From NCBI GenBank assembly GCA_003134765.1, contig PLCM01000031.1, forward strand, positions 250,601 to 314,600: a stretch of 64,000 nt of DNA. The letters are read 5' to 3'. How positions within the stretch are numbered: position 1 is the first letter of the stretch; each line of letters starts with the position of its first letter. The notes under the pieces were generated by a model. It ran no database searches and was not told the DNA's origin. It worked only from the letters and a program-made list of their open reading frames with translations. The stretch comes from Spartobacteria bacterium. GTDB taxonomy: Bacteria; Verrucomicrobiota; Verrucomicrobiia; Chthoniobacterales; UBA10450. Positions 16,625 to 25,900 of this stretch are shown here, piece after piece. A program made the translations under genes and the position numbers.

Positions 16625-18520
16625 TCAGTTCGCGTTCGTGGTTTCGAAAGTGCGCTGGAGCGCATCCGCGAGTTCCGAGCGCGTAAAAGGCTTGGGCAGC
16701 GCGCCGCGAAACCCGAAGGCGAGAAACTCCGAGAGCGCGGCTTCGTCGGAATAACCGCTGCAAATGATCGCGTTCACTTTCGGGTCCATCGAGCGAAGAC
16801 GCTCGATGGTGGCCACCCCGCCCATTCCCCCGCGGACGGTGGCGTCGAGAATGACCGCCTGGAAATGTTCGCCGCGGCGCAGGGCGCGCTCGTAAAGACG
16901 AACAGCTTCGAGCCCGTCTGGCACCGCCGTGACTTCGTAACCCAGAGTCCCGAGAAGTTGCGAGGTGAGCTCGCGGATCGCTTCTTCATCGTCCATGACG
17001 AGAATCCGTTGGTGATTGTAATGAAAGGGACGGCCGGAGCCGCGCGTTTCAGAACCGCCATTCCCCGCTTTTTCGCTCGCGCGCAGATAAAACGCAAAGA
17101 CGGAACCTTCCGCGGATGAACTTTCGAGGAGAAGCAATCCGCCGTGCTTTTTGACAACGGAATAGCTGATGGCGAGACCGAGGCCGGTCCCCGTCGGTTT
17201 GGTGGTGAAATACGGATCGAAAATCTTTGCGCGCAGCTCATCCGGGATGCCCGGGCCGCCGTCGGAAATCGCAATCTTGAGGTAACGACCGGAGGGCAAC
17301 GGCGCAGTCATGTTTTCCTCGAAGACGACGTTGCGCGCGCGAACGCGAACGGTGCCGCCCTGCGGCATGGCTTCCCGCGCGTTGAGCATCAAGGCATTGA
17401 CCACCTGCTCGATCTGCCCCGCGTCGACTTCCGCTTTCCACAGGTCAACTGCGATGTCGAAGTCTGCGCGCAAGTTAGATCCGTAAAGCGAGAACTCGGC
17501 GGAATGCTCGATGAGTTCACCCATCGACACGATCTTCTTCAAGGGCGCGCCACCTTTGGAAAAGGTGAGCAGTTGACTGGAAAGATGCGCGGCGTGTTGC
17601 GCCGCCTGGCCCGCCTTGGAGAGGAAGCCGAGCAGGCTGCCTGAGTCGGCCGGCGCCTCGATTTGGGCAAGCCCGATGTTGCCGGAAATGACCGTCAGAA
17701 TGTTGTTCAAATCATGCGCAATCCCCCCGGCCAGGGTGCCGAGCGATTCGAGCTTGCTCGTCGTGAGCCGCTCCGTTTCGGATTTCTTCCGCTCGCTGAT
17801 GTCACGAAAGAAAACCGAGACGCCGCCGTTGCTCGGATAGGCGTGCACGTCGTACCAAATCTTGCCGGTAGAATCGATCGCCTCGAATTCCAGGGCGATC
17901 TGTTCGGCCATGACTCGTTCATAGTTGGCCTGAAACACGGACCCGACCAGAGCCGGAAATCTTTCCCACAGCAAACCACCCAGCAATTCGTCCCGCTCCC
18001 GCCCGAACATCACCTCGGCTTCGGCGTTGATGTAGGTCAGTTTCCATTCGGCATCGACCGCGAAGAATCCGTCGGTGGTTTTCTCCAGGATGTTGGTCAT
18101 CGTCCGCGCGGATTCCTGCAAGGCTGTTCGCGCCTGGTTGCGCTCCATCAGCTCGCGGATCTGGCGTTCGGCGACCGAGATCCGAACATTCAGCAAACCA
18201 ACATCGAGGGGCTTGGTCAGGTAATCGTTTGCGCCTGCTTCGAGCGCCTGCTCGAGGTCCTCTGTGTCCGCCTTGGCCGTCACCAGCAAAATAAACATTT
18301 CGTCGCCATTCGGCCGGGCGCGCAGTTCGCGGCAAAGGTCGACGCCACTTTTCCCGGGCAACATCCAATCCAGGATAAGGAACGAGAAATTATCGCCAGC
18401 CAGCGCGGCTTCGGCTTCTTCGGCGCTGCCGACAGCGGTGACCTCGTGCCCGCGCTTGGCAATAAGCCGCTGCAAATTGCGGCGACTGCCGGGATGATCT
18501 TCGACGAGCAAAATTTTCAT
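16625..18520 (-). CDS. Hybrid sensor histidine kinase: REC-PAS-HisKA-HATPase-REC
   Basis: 631 residues, no membrane segment. An N-terminal receiver (1-120, phospho-acceptor D51 in [10 protein letters not shown]) is followed by a PAS domain (about 138-245), a HisKA helix with GGIAHDLNN (H268), and an HATPase domain with N-box [23 protein letters not shown] and [14 protein letters not shown] second receiver (about 505-630) has candidate acceptor D558 in [13 protein letters not shown]. The pairing of two receivers around a cytoplasmic kinase suggests a phosphorelay node that integrates an upstream kinase with its own PAS signal. No partner kinase or HPt gene is adjacent. The REC-phosphatase at 14248 is a possible output. 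It is convergent with the thioredoxin-like gene across the nested repeats. Confidence 0.95.
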   Translation of the reverse strand: MKILLVEDHPGSRRNLQRLIAKRGHEVTAVGSAEEAEAALAGDNFSFLILDWMLPGKSGVDLCRELRARPNGDEMFILLVTAKADTEDLEQALEAGANDYLTKPLDVGLLNVRISVAERQIRELMERNQARTALQESARTMTNILEKTTDGFFAVDAEWKLTYINAEAEVMFGRERDELLGGLLWERFPALVGSVFQANYERVMAEQIALEFEAIDSTGKIWYDVHAYPSNGGVSVFFRDISERKKSETERLTTSKLESLGTLAGGIAHDLNNILTVISGNIGLAQIEAPADSGSLLGFLSKAGQAAQHAAHLSSQLLTFSKGGAPLKKIVSMGELIEHSAEFSLYGSNLRADFDIAVDLWKAEVDAGQIEQVVNALMLNAREAMPQGGTVRVRARNVVFEENMTAPLPSGRYLKIAISDGGPGIPDELRAKIFDPYFTTKPTGTGLGLAISYSVVKKHGGLLLLESSSAEGSVFAFYLRASEKAGNGGSETRGSGRPFHYNHQRILVMDDEEAIRELTSQLLGTLGYEVTAVPDGLEAVRLYERALRRGEHFQAVILDATVRGGMGGVATIERLRSMDPKVNAIICSGYSDEAALSEFLAFGFRGALPKPFTRSELADALQRTFETTNAN

Positions 18521-18775
18521 TCAGGAGAAGCCAGACCAACGTGGTTGCCGGGCCTCACCACGCACCCGGGCGCCACTTCGCTCAGGCGGAGTGAGTCATG
18601 CACCTAGTTTGAGCAAGATAACTGCCAAAACTGCGGATTATGTCGGGAAATGTGCCTTGGTTACTATTCGTTTGGGCGGCGGCTTTCGGCCCCCCGGACG
18701 GGATCGGCAGGGCTGGCTTGCGTTGCAGGTCCGGTCTGCTAGATAGACGCAGTTTCCGCAGTCGCGTTTCACACC

Positions 18776-19630
18776 ATGCTTTTTCCAAGGTTCATCGTTT
18801 TCTGCGCCGCAGGCTTTTTGGTCGGGCAGGCGGCATATGCTCAGGATCCAAAACCTGCAGTCCCAGCAGAGAAGCCGAGCCTGGCTCCGGTCAAACCAAA
18901 GGCATCACCGACCCCCGCGGAACCTCCCATCACCTTCAATTCCGTTCACGTCGACGGGCCCTTCATCGCTCTGACTTTCGATGACGGGCCGAATGCCACC
19001 CTGACGCCGAAACTGCTCGATCTCCTGGCGGCGCGGCATCTCAAGGCCACGTTTTTCGTGGTTGGACAAAATGCCGCGGACCATCCCGAGATTCTGAAGC
19101 GCGCGGTCCGCGAAGGCCACGAGATCGCGAACCATTCGTGGTCGCACCCGAACCTGGCCAAGATGTCGGATGAAGCGGTGCGGCGGGAGCTTCAAAAAAC
19201 GGACGACGCGATTACGGCGGCGATTGGCAAACGCCCGACGTTATTGCGGCCGCCGTACGGATCGATCACGGCGCGCCAAAAAAAGTGGATCCACGACGAA
19301 TTCGGGTATCGCATTATCATTTGGGACGTCGATCCGCTCGATTGGAAGCGGCCCGGACCGAGTGTGGTAACCGCTCGAATTTTGAAAGAAACGAAGGCGG
19401 GCTCGATCGTTCTGTCTCACGACATTCATCCGCCAACGATCGAGGCGATGCCGGCGACCTTCGATCAACTGATGAAGAAAGGATTCAAGTCGGTCACAGT
19501 CACAGAATTGCTCGCGATGGCGACGCCGGTCCCGCCCAGACCGACGCCCTCACCTTCGGCGCCGCGGGCGCTGCCCGTCGCCAGCCCAACGCCGAGCACC
19601 TCTCCGCCCATCCCTGCGCCTACGCCCTGA
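18776..19630 (+). CDS. Secreted polysaccharide deacetylase (NodB-type)
   Basis: 284 residues. An N-terminal signal peptide (cleavage near AYA-QD, 22/23) and a Pro-rich spacer precede a NodB domain (about 60-235) with TFDDGP (catalytic D69, metal D70), HSWSHP (H120, H124), RPPYG, DVDPLDW and LSHD, so all five catalytic motifs are intact. It removes N-acetyl groups from a GlcNAc- or MurNAc-containing polymer such as peptidoglycan in the periplasm. A Pro/Ser/Thr tail (about 245-284) ends the protein, similar in style to the DUF6600-like lipoprotein. The dynamin-like gene starts 15 bp after the stop, suggesting co-transcription. Confidence 0.93.
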   Translation: MLFPRFIVFCAAGFLVGQAAYAQDPKPAVPAEKPSLAPVKPKASPTPAEPPITFNSVHVDGPFIALTFDDGPNATLTPKLLDLLAARHLKATFFVVGQNAADHPEILKRAVREGHEIANHSWSHPNLAKMSDEAVRRELQKTDDAITAAIGKRPTLLRPPYGSITARQKKWIHDEFGYRIIIWDVDPLDWKRPGPSVVTARILKETKAGSIVLSHDIHPPTIEAMPATFDQLMKKGFKSVTVTELLAMATPVPPRPTPSPSAPRALPVASPTPSTSPPIPAPTP

Positions 19631-19645
19631 AGTCTGGCGACCGGC

Positions 19646-21373
19646 ATGATCGCCGATAATTACTTGCAGCTCCGAACCGAACTCGAGACTGCGCTCGGCA
19701 AGCTGCTCCGCCTGAGTTCTGAGATGAGGCGCGATCTGGCGACGCTGGACACACTGCATGGCTTGTTGAGGGATATTCGCGAGCCGTTGCTGTTTGTCGT
19801 CGTCGGCGAGGTGAAGGCGGGAAAATCGTCGCTCTTAAACGCGCTTTTCGGCCAGGAATTCGCGAAGGTAGACGTCCTCCCGGCGACCGACCGCGTCTAC
19901 ATTTTCCGCCACGGGGCGGCGGAAAAGTCCGTCGAGGTTTCAGCGCAGCTCACGGAACGCTACCTCCCGATTCCGTTCTTGCAGGACTTCAACGTCGTCG
20001 ACACGCCGGGAACCAACACGATGGTGCCGGAGCATCAAACCATCGCCGAAAGCTTCATCCCGCGCGCGGACGTCGTTCTTTTTGTTTTTTCCGTCACAAA
20101 TCCATGGTCGCAATCGGGCTGGCAGTTGCTCGATCTCGTGCAGAAAAAATGGCTCAAGAACATCGTGTTCGTGCTGCAACAGGCCGATCTTCGGGACTGC
20201 TCCGAGATCGAAGTGATCCACCGCCATCTTCAAGACACAGCGATGCGAAAGCTCGGCTTCGCTCCGCCGGTCTTTTCGGTGTCGGCGCGCAAGGCCCTGC
20301 GGGCGCGAACGACGGGCGTCGACAAGGAAGAGCTCTGGCGCGAAAGCGGGTTCGGACCGCTCGAAGAACAGATCAATCGGATGGTGACCGAGTCGGGCGT
20401 GCGTTTCGTAAAGCTGCAATCGACCGCCAGCACCGCGGGCGTGATCCTGAACGAGGTGGCCGATGAAATTCACGGCTCGACGGAAACAATCGCGCGCGAC
20501 GAAAAGCATCTCGGCCGGGTGAACGAGTTTTTGCAGGTCCGAAAAGACCAGACCCTGCGGCAGGTGGCCGGATTTTTGCGTGGGGTGGAGCAGGCCTGCC
20601 GTGAATGCGCGCGGCAGGGGACCCGCCTCCTCGAAGAGAAGCTTAGCTTCTGGAAAACGTGGCGCCTGGTTTGGAGCCGCGAGCAATGGCAACACGACTT
20701 CCAAACGGAGGTGGAAGCGAAGCTCCGGCAGACGGTCGAGCCGCAGGTGGAGAACGCGGTGCAGTTGCTCGAGACGGACCTGCGCGGCCTCTGGCCGCAG
20801 CTCCAGGATGCCATCGAGGCCCAGTTTGCATCGGAAGGCAAAACCCAAATGCGCAAAACGATCCCGGACTTCGCGCGTCAGCGGCGAGATCTTTTGCAAT
20901 TGATCGAGCTAACATTGGTTGAGCGGGTGGCGGGAAAGGCGGTCGAAGAACAGCTGGCGCGGATGTTCCGGGAAACGGCGGCCTGGCTGCGCCTCCCCGC
21001 GGGCATCGCGGCAGCGGGAGGACTCATCACGGTGATTGTGGCCATGAGCAGCGCCTCGGTGGCCGATGTGACTGGCACCCTGGCGATCTCCGCGGCTGTG
21101 ATCGGGACGATCGTGGCCTTCACTCAGCGACGGAAAATTCTCGCGGCCTACGAAAGGGAGATGGAAAAGAAACGCGACGAGCTGGTCAACGCGATCGAAC
21201 AACAAATGAGGCACGCGATTGACGTGTTCTACAAAGAGATCGCGATCGCATTCGAGCCGCTGGCAGCGTTTTGTATCGCAGAACGGAAACGCTATGAGCC
21301 GCTCGTGGAGCAGGCGGATGCGCTGAGGGAATTACTCGGCGGAATTAGTCGACGGCTTGGCGTAGCGGCATAG
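19646..21373 (+). CDS. Bacterial dynamin-like GTPase
   Basis: 575 residues. The GTPase domain has G1 GEVKAGKS (54-61), a G2 Thr in LPATDRV, G3 DTPGTN (119-124) and a weak G4 QQADL. Helical stalk regions follow (about 240-440). Near 448-490 a hydrophobic paired segment (LPAGIAAAGGLITVIVAM and LAISAAVIGTIVAFT) matches the membrane paddle seen in this family. Bacterial dynamins remodel or protect membranes, and some act in phage or stress tolerance, but single genes like this have no assigned substrate. It follows the deacetylase gene by 15 bp, which suggests envelope maintenance (inference). A GGACGGCGC/GCGCCGTCC hairpin lies at 21387-21407. Confidence 0.88.
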   Translation: MIADNYLQLRTELETALGKLLRLSSEMRRDLATLDTLHGLLRDIREPLLFVVVGEVKAGKSSLLNALFGQEFAKVDVLPATDRVYIFRHGAAEKSVEVSAQLTERYLPIPFLQDFNVVDTPGTNTMVPEHQTIAESFIPRADVVLFVFSVTNPWSQSGWQLLDLVQKKWLKNIVFVLQQADLRDCSEIEVIHRHLQDTAMRKLGFAPPVFSVSARKALRARTTGVDKEELWRESGFGPLEEQINRMVTESGVRFVKLQSTASTAGVILNEVADEIHGSTETIARDEKHLGRVNEFLQVRKDQTLRQVAGFLRGVEQACRECARQGTRLLEEKLSFWKTWRLVWSREQWQHDFQTEVEAKLRQTVEPQVENAVQLLETDLRGLWPQLQDAIEAQFASEGKTQMRKTIPDFARQRRDLLQLIELTLVERVAGKAVEEQLARMFRETAAWLRLPAGIAAAGGLITVIVAMSSASVADVTGTLAISAAVIGTIVAFTQRRKILAAYEREMEKKRDELVNAIEQQMRHAIDVFYKEIAIAFEPLAAFCIAERKRYEPLVEQADALRELLGGISRRLGVAA

Positions 21374-21386
21374 AGCGCACAACAGC

Positions 21387-21407
21387 GGACGGCGCAGCGC
21401 GCCGTCC
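21387..21407. terminator. Perfect hairpin after the dynamin-like gene
   Basis: GGACGGCGC and GCGCCGTCC form a 9-bp stem with a 3-base loop, starting 14 bases after the stop codon. No T-tract follows, so it may stabilise the 3' end or act with the adjacent repeat rather than being a classic intrinsic terminator. Confidence 0.5.
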
Positions 21408-21417
21408 CTAGCCGGTT

Positions 21418-21530
21418 GTCATCCTGAGTGGAGCGACAAAGGAGTCCAAGGATCCCGGGGCTTCTGCGGGCAACGCTGAAAGGTAGCAACCCGGGATCCT
21501 TCGACTGCGCTGCGCTCCGCTCAGGATGAC
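21418..21530. repeat. Palindromic repeat of the TCATCC(C/T)GAG group
   Basis: Outer arms GTCATCCTGAG (21418-21428) and CTCAGGATGAC (21520-21530) with inner GGATCCCGG and CCGGGATCC pairing. The ends resemble those of the element at 5547-5629 with a C-to-T change. It lies between the convergent dynamin-like and secreted-protein genes. Confidence 0.75.
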
Positions 21531-21553
21531 GGAAGAGGCGATACGCCCCAAGA

Positions 21554-22381
21554 TTACTCTTTCTTCTTCTTGTCCGTCGCTTCCTGGACGAGGCGTTGCT
21601 CGGCCTGGCGCTTGGCGATGACGAAATGATTGTTGTCGCCAAAATTCCGCCACGGTCCCGGTGGCACATCGCGCACCTCGACGAACTGCCAGTCCGTCAC
21701 ATCCGTGGGCGACAGCCCGAGATAATCACGCACCGCCGGAGAAACATCGAGGCCGGCGCCGCGGTTCAGGTTCGGCTTGGGCCGTTCGTTCTGGAAAACA
21801 TATTGGAAATGATCGGTCCGAAACGGGCCGCAATCCTCCCATTGCGCGTAGCACGTCCGGTTGCCCTTGCGAATGGCGAGCCAGCGGTCCTTGCAAACGG
21901 AACGGCCCGGTTCGCTGTAGGCCTGCTTGAACCACGGAATCACGAGGGCGGCTTCCGGCTTGAATTGGCCATGGGTCACGTCGTTATAGGGAAGTGCGCA
22001 GTAAAATGGATTCTGCCGCGGCACAAACGAGACTGGGATGTAGTTTTTCCGCGACCCTGCGTCCGGCGTATCAAAGCCGCCGTAGTTCGAGGTCCAGTTC
22101 GCGTCCCAGGAGCTCTTCACATTCGGCACCGGATTGTTCCCGCCGGCGGCTTCGCCGATCCAGAAAACGGTGGTCACGATGCTGGTCTTCCACGGGAACC
22201 GAGTCATGCTCGCCCGCGACGTCGTGGGGACGAAAACCTGAGGCTCCACTTTCAAGAGCGCCTGCTCCCTCAGCCTCATCGCGTATTTCGCAAAGTCCGC
22301 GCTGCTTTCGTAAGGCGACTGGGCGCAAACCGGCCACGCGGTCAGCACGACCAGGGGCAGGAGAGCGAAAAACCTTCTCAT
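21554..22381 (-). CDS. Secreted Cys-containing protein, possibly double-psi beta-barrel (RlpA/expansin-like)
   Basis: 275 residues from ATG 22381, giving a signal peptide MRRFFALLPLVVLTAWPVCA. The mature part has an RKGNRTCYAQWEDCGPF segment followed by GLDVSPAVRDYLGL and WQFVEVRD. This order (conserved DxGPF-like motif, then a DVSxxxxxxLG motif) recalls the double-psi barrel of RlpA and barwin-like proteins, which bind or cleave cell-wall glycans. The match is my inference from motif order, not a firm assignment. Four Cys are present in the mature chain (FYCALP, VCKDR, TCYAQ, DCGPF) and could form disulfides. It ends in a Lys-rich tail (KKKKE). Upstream is nadB, in the same direction but 175 bp away. 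Confidence 0.72.
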   Translation of the reverse strand: MRRFFALLPLVVLTAWPVCAQSPYESSADFAKYAMRLREQALLKVEPQVFVPTTSRASMTRFPWKTSIVTTVFWIGEAAGGNNPVPNVKSSWDANWTSNYGGFDTPDAGSRKNYIPVSFVPRQNPFYCALPYNDVTHGQFKPEAALVIPWFKQAYSEPGRSVCKDRWLAIRKGNRTCYAQWEDCGPFRTDHFQYVFQNERPKPNLNRGAGLDVSPAVRDYLGLSPTDVTDWQFVEVRDVPPGPWRNFGDNNHFVIAKRQAEQRLVQEATDKKKKE

Positions 22382-22556
22382 TGAGACAATTGGCGCAGGA
22401 GTTTTATGCGAAAAGTCGCTGTTCGGCAAGCCCTTTCCCCCGCGCGGGCCAACCGGCTCTTTCCGGCACCTGTTCTTTTAGCACTAACCATTCCAGCCTT
22501 CGCTCGGGTCGAGCCGCTTTAGCGCCTCGCCAGGACTGCCGCTTGGCAGGCCGGCA

Positions 22557-24155
22557 TCAAGTGCGGCTAATCAGGGTATCGCGCCTGAATCGCTCGTCGG
22601 AAAGCGCCGGATAATCCAGGGTAAAATGCAGGCCGCGGCTTTCCTTCCGGCTGAGAGCCGAATCGACAATCAGCGCCGCGACCGTCGCGAGATTGCGCAG
22701 TTCCAGGAGGTCGACCGAGACTTTGAAATTCCAATAAAATTCCCGGATCTCGCGCTGGAGATTCCGGAGCCGGGCGCTGGCCCGCTGGAGGCGTTTCTCC
22801 GTCCGGACGATGCCCACGTAATCCCACATCAGGCGGCGGATTTCGTCCCAATTGTGATAAATCACCACCAACTCGTCGACGATCTGGACGTCGCCCGATT
22901 CCCATTCGGGCAGCGCGATTGCACGCGCCGCGTGGGATGTGGGCTGCTCGCGCAACGAAGCGTCGCAGGCCCGGTGCGCCATGACCAAACCTTCGAGGAG
23001 CGAATTGCTTGCGAGCCTGTTCGCGCCATGCAATCCGGTCGAGGCGACTTCGCCGATGGCATACAGCCCTGGCAACGACGTCGCGCCATTCACGTCGGTT
23101 TTGACTCCACCGCATTGATAGTGGGCCGCCGGCACCACCGGGATCGGTTGCTTCGCCATGTCGACGCCAAACCGCAGGCAGGTCTCGTAAATGTGGGGGA
23201 AGCGCTCCTTCAGAAATTCCGGCGAACGGTGGGTGATATCGAGAAAAACGCATTTCGACCCGGAGCGTTTCATCTCGGCATCGATCGCGCGCGCGACGAT
23301 ATCGCGGGGCGCGAGGGAACGCTGCGGATGATATTGCTCCATGAAATCTTCGCCGCGATCGTTCCGCAAAATCCCGCCCTCGCCGCGGATCGCCTCCGAA
23401 ATCAGGAATGATTTTGCGAGCGGATGGAAAAGACAGGTGGGGTGAAACTGGATGAATTCCATGTTCGCGATAACGGCGCCGGCCCGCCAGGCCATCGCCA
23501 CGCCGTCGCCTGTCGCGATGTCGGGATTCGTCGTGTAAAGATAAACCTTGCCGCAGCCGCCCGTCGCGAGGACGAGCCGATCGGTCCGGATTGTTTCCAC
23601 TTCGCCGGTGCGTTCGTTCAGGATGTAAACACCAAGACAGCGATCTTCCGTGGCGAAGCCGAGTTTGCCCGCCGTGATCAGATCGACGGCCATATGGTGC
23701 TCCAGCAGCTCGACTTGCCGAGCGCGTTCCAGTTCCCGGAGCAGTGTCTTTTCGATCTCCAGACCCGTCACGTCCTGCACATGCAAAACGCGCCGCTTCG
23801 AGTGCCCACCCTCGCGGCCCAAGTCGGGCTCGCGATGGCCCCCGATCTCGCGGTCGTCGAAATGCAAACCGATCTCGACCAATTCGCTCACCCGCGTGGG
23901 CCCTTCCATTACGATCGTGCGCACGGCCGCTTCGTCGCAAAGGCCGGCGCCCGCTTCCAAGGTGTCGGCGACATGAAGCTCAAAGGAATCTTCGTCGCTC
24001 GTCACGCACGCAATGCCACCCTGCGCCCAAGCTGTGTTCGAATCGGCCCCCTTCCGTTTCGTAATCACGGCGACAGAACCGTGCTTCGCCGCCTTTAAGG
24101 CAAACGTGAGCCCGGCGATGCCGCTACCGATGACGACGAAATCGTATGGCTTCAT
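22557..24155 (-). CDS. nadB: L-aspartate oxidase
   Basis: 532 residues of the succinate dehydrogenase/fumarate reductase flavoprotein family. NadB oxidises aspartate to iminoaspartate with FAD, the first step of de novo NAD synthesis. The FAD-binding VIGSGIAGLTFALKAA is at 8-23, SNTAWAQGGIA follows, and the active-site HPT and GEVASTGLHGANRLASNS stretches are intact. The C-terminal helical domain is complete. The partners nadA and nadC are not in the window. panC lies 91 bp upstream on the same strand, with a palindromic repeat (24159-24228) between them, so cofactor genes cluster here. Confidence 0.95.
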   Translation of the reverse strand: MKPYDFVVIGSGIAGLTFALKAAKHGSVAVITKRKGADSNTAWAQGGIACVTSDEDSFELHVADTLEAGAGLCDEAAVRTIVMEGPTRVSELVEIGLHFDDREIGGHREPDLGREGGHSKRRVLHVQDVTGLEIEKTLLRELERARQVELLEHHMAVDLITAGKLGFATEDRCLGVYILNERTGEVETIRTDRLVLATGGCGKVYLYTTNPDIATGDGVAMAWRAGAVIANMEFIQFHPTCLFHPLAKSFLISEAIRGEGGILRNDRGEDFMEQYHPQRSLAPRDIVARAIDAEMKRSGSKCVFLDITHRSPEFLKERFPHIYETCLRFGVDMAKQPIPVVPAAHYQCGGVKTDVNGATSLPGLYAIGEVASTGLHGANRLASNSLLEGLVMAHRACDASLREQPTSHAARAIALPEWESGDVQIVDELVVIYHNWDEIRRLMWDYVGIVRTEKRLQRASARLRNLQREIREFYWNFKVSVDLLELRNLATVAALIVDSALSRKESRGLHFTLDYPALSDERFRRDTLISRT

Positions 24156-24158
24156 TTC

Positions 24159-24228
24159 CTGTAGCCGCGGCGCTCTGCCACCGCGTCCGGTCCGACTCCG
24201 ACGCCAAGACGGAGCGGGGCGGCTACAG
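24159..24228. repeat. Palindromic repeat of the CTGTAGCCGC group, copy D1
   Basis: Arms CTGTAGCCGC (24159-24168) and GCGGCTACAG (24219-24228) are exact inverted copies around a GC-rich interior. Related, larger copies occur at 35312-35425 and 41576-41746. Located between panC and nadB. Confidence 0.75.
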
Positions 24229-24246
24229 CGACGAAATCGGATTGTT

Positions 24247-25086
24247 TCAAGAGAGCCTGAGGTTATCGATCAGCCGAGTTTGCCCGAAAAATGCCGCCAC
24301 GGCGATGAGCGAATCCGGGCTCGCTTCTGCAACCGGATGGAGGGTTTCGGAATTGACGATTTCGAGGTAATCGATCCGGGCCAGGGGCGCCGCCTCGATC
24401 ATCCTGCGCGCCGCGTTGAGGATGGCCGCTGTCGACCGATTGCCCTCCATGGCCAGGCGCTGCGCCTCCTGCAGAGCACGCTGCAACACCGGCGCCTGCT
24501 GCCGTTCCATGGGGCTCAAATATTGATTGCGCGAACTACACGCGAGTCCATCCGCCTCCCGGACCGTCGGCGCGCCGATGATCTCGATCGGAAAATTGAG
24601 GTCGCGCACCATTCGGCGAATGATGGCGAGCTGTTGGAAATCCTTCTCGCCGAAGACAGCCGCATCAGGCGCGAGAATATTAAAGAGCTTCGCCACGACC
24701 GTGCAGACCCCGCGAAAATGTCCGGGCCGGGACTTGCCTTCCAGTGTGTTCGCGAGCGAGTCTTCCTCCACCGAAACGGAAAAGTCGGAACGGTACATTT
24801 CCTCTACCGACGGCCGAAATAAGATGTCCACGCCGGCGTTCCCGCAAAACTCATCGTCGGCCTGCTCCGGGCGCGGATACTTCTCATAGTCGGCGCCCGG
24901 CGCGAACTGGAGCGGATTCACAAAAATACTGACTACGACTTCGCCATCCGGTCCGGCCGCTTCGCGCGCGATCCGGATCAAGTCGCCATGGCCCCGATGC
25001 AACGCGCCCATGGTCGGAACAAGCACCCGCCGTCCGCTCCTCGGTCGAATCGCCGTCGCGCTGGTCGCGCTCCTCAGGATTTTCAT
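24247..25086 (-). CDS. panC: Pantoate-beta-alanine ligase (pantothenate synthetase)
   Basis: 279 residues. It joins pantoate and beta-alanine with ATP to make pantothenate, the precursor of CoA. The class I nucleotidyltransferase signature VPTMGALHRGH is at 23-33 (HxGH: H30, H33), followed by VVSIFVNPLQF, GEKDFQQLAIIRRM, and the SSRNQYLSPMER motif near the adenylate site. Length and motif order are normal. It overlaps the upstream methyltransferase gene by 4 bp (25083-25086), showing tight coupling. panB and panD are not in the window. Confidence 0.96.
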   Translation of the reverse strand: MKILRSATSATAIRPRSGRRVLVPTMGALHRGHGDLIRIAREAAGPDGEVVVSIFVNPLQFAPGADYEKYPRPEQADDEFCGNAGVDILFRPSVEEMYRSDFSVSVEEDSLANTLEGKSRPGHFRGVCTVVAKLFNILAPDAAVFGEKDFQQLAIIRRMVRDLNFPIEIIGAPTVREADGLACSSRNQYLSPMERQQAPVLQRALQEAQRLAMEGNRSTAAILNAARRMIEAAPLARIDYLEIVNSETLHPVAEASPDSLIAVAAFFGQTRLIDNLRLS

Positions 25087-25787
25087 AAGTCGTTAACTGC
25101 GGGCTCCAGCCAGAGCGCCTGGCGGGCGAAGGCGAACCTGGCGTGGCCGAAATTTTTCCAGCCGGCGCGCTCCGCGAGCGAACTGAATTCGCGGAAGGAA
25201 AAAGCGCGTTCCGCCGAAAGCCGTGCATCGACGCGGGTCATGGGTTCGCGGAACACGAAAGTTGTCAGCAAATAAACGCCCACCGTGGCGAGAAGGCCGC
25301 GCCGAAGGTCGGAGACGAGAACATATTTGTTCGAAAGCTGACGGCAGCGCTTCAGAAGTGTGACCGCCCCTTCTTCCTGAAAATGATGGAGAGCGAGCGA
25401 ACAGAGCACGAGGTCATAGGGCTCCTCGCCGAAGGAGAGGACATCGCCTTCGAGAAAATCGATCTCCGGATAATTCTCACTCAAACTTCGCGCGATTTCC
25501 AGAGTGGAGGGCTGTTGATCGACGGCATCCACGGCAACCCCCGCGCCGACGCTTCGAGCATAATCAACGACCAGCCGCGGAATATCGCCGGACCCCGTCG
25601 CCAGATCGAGGATCCGCAGCCGGCTCCGCGGCCGGAGCCAGCGTCGCAGGAAATGGTCGATCAGCCGGTAACTGCCGAAATGGCGATTGAGTTGGCGTAG
25701 ATTCCGGAGATCGCTTGCTAACTCCGCCGTGACCGGCTGCGGCCGATCCATCAATTCCGGTTCCGCCGGATCAAAGTTTCTCTTCAA
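25083..25787 (-). CDS. SAM-dependent methyltransferase
   Basis: 234 residues with a class I Rossmann methyltransferase core. Motif I is ILDLATGSGDIPRLV, the acidic end of strand 2 is VDAVDQQP, motif II is FLEGDVLSFGEEPYDLVLCSLALHHF, and a later LVSDLRRG occurs where post-motif II is expected. A short hydrophobic stretch (VGVYLLTTFVF) near 165-175 is unusual for a soluble enzyme. It resembles methyltransferases that sit beside type III polyketide synthases or in quinone pathways, but no such partner is present, so the substrate is unknown. The 4-bp overlap with panC shows co-translation. Confidence 0.85.
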   Translation of the reverse strand: MKRNFDPAEPELMDRPQPVTAELASDLRNLRQLNRHFGSYRLIDHFLRRWLRPRSRLRILDLATGSGDIPRLVVDYARSVGAGVAVDAVDQQPSTLEIARSLSENYPEIDFLEGDVLSFGEEPYDLVLCSLALHHFQEEGAVTLLKRCRQLSNKYVLVSDLRRGLLATVGVYLLTTFVFREPMTRVDARLSAERAFSFREFSSLAERAGWKNFGHARFAFARQALWLEPAVNDL

Positions 25788-25789
25788 GG

Positions 25790-25897
25790 TGGGAGGGGCC
25801 TTGGAAAGCCCGGCCTCGCCGACTCTGTCGGCTGCGTTACGGGTGCCGCGACTTTATGCATCCTGTCGTTCCGGTCGGGGCGCAAAGGCCCCTTCCA
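25790..25897. repeat. Palindromic repeat TGGGAGGGGCCTT / AAGGCCCCTTCCA
   Basis: The arms at 25790-25802 and 25885-25897 are inverted with one mismatch. The interior holds further short GC-rich pairs. It lies between the methyltransferase gene and the stop of the cupin gene. Confidence 0.65.
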
Positions 25898-25900
25898 CAT

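Noticed and set aside
19646-21373. The dynamin-like GTPase as part of an antiphage system.
   Set aside because: Only one GTPase and no paired partner gene; its neighbour is a deacetylase, so envelope maintenance is simpler.
22567-23940. A 457-codon minus-strand frame inside nadB.
   Set aside because: It is an alternative frame of a clear nadB gene, Arg-rich as expected for an out-of-frame reading of GC-rich DNA.
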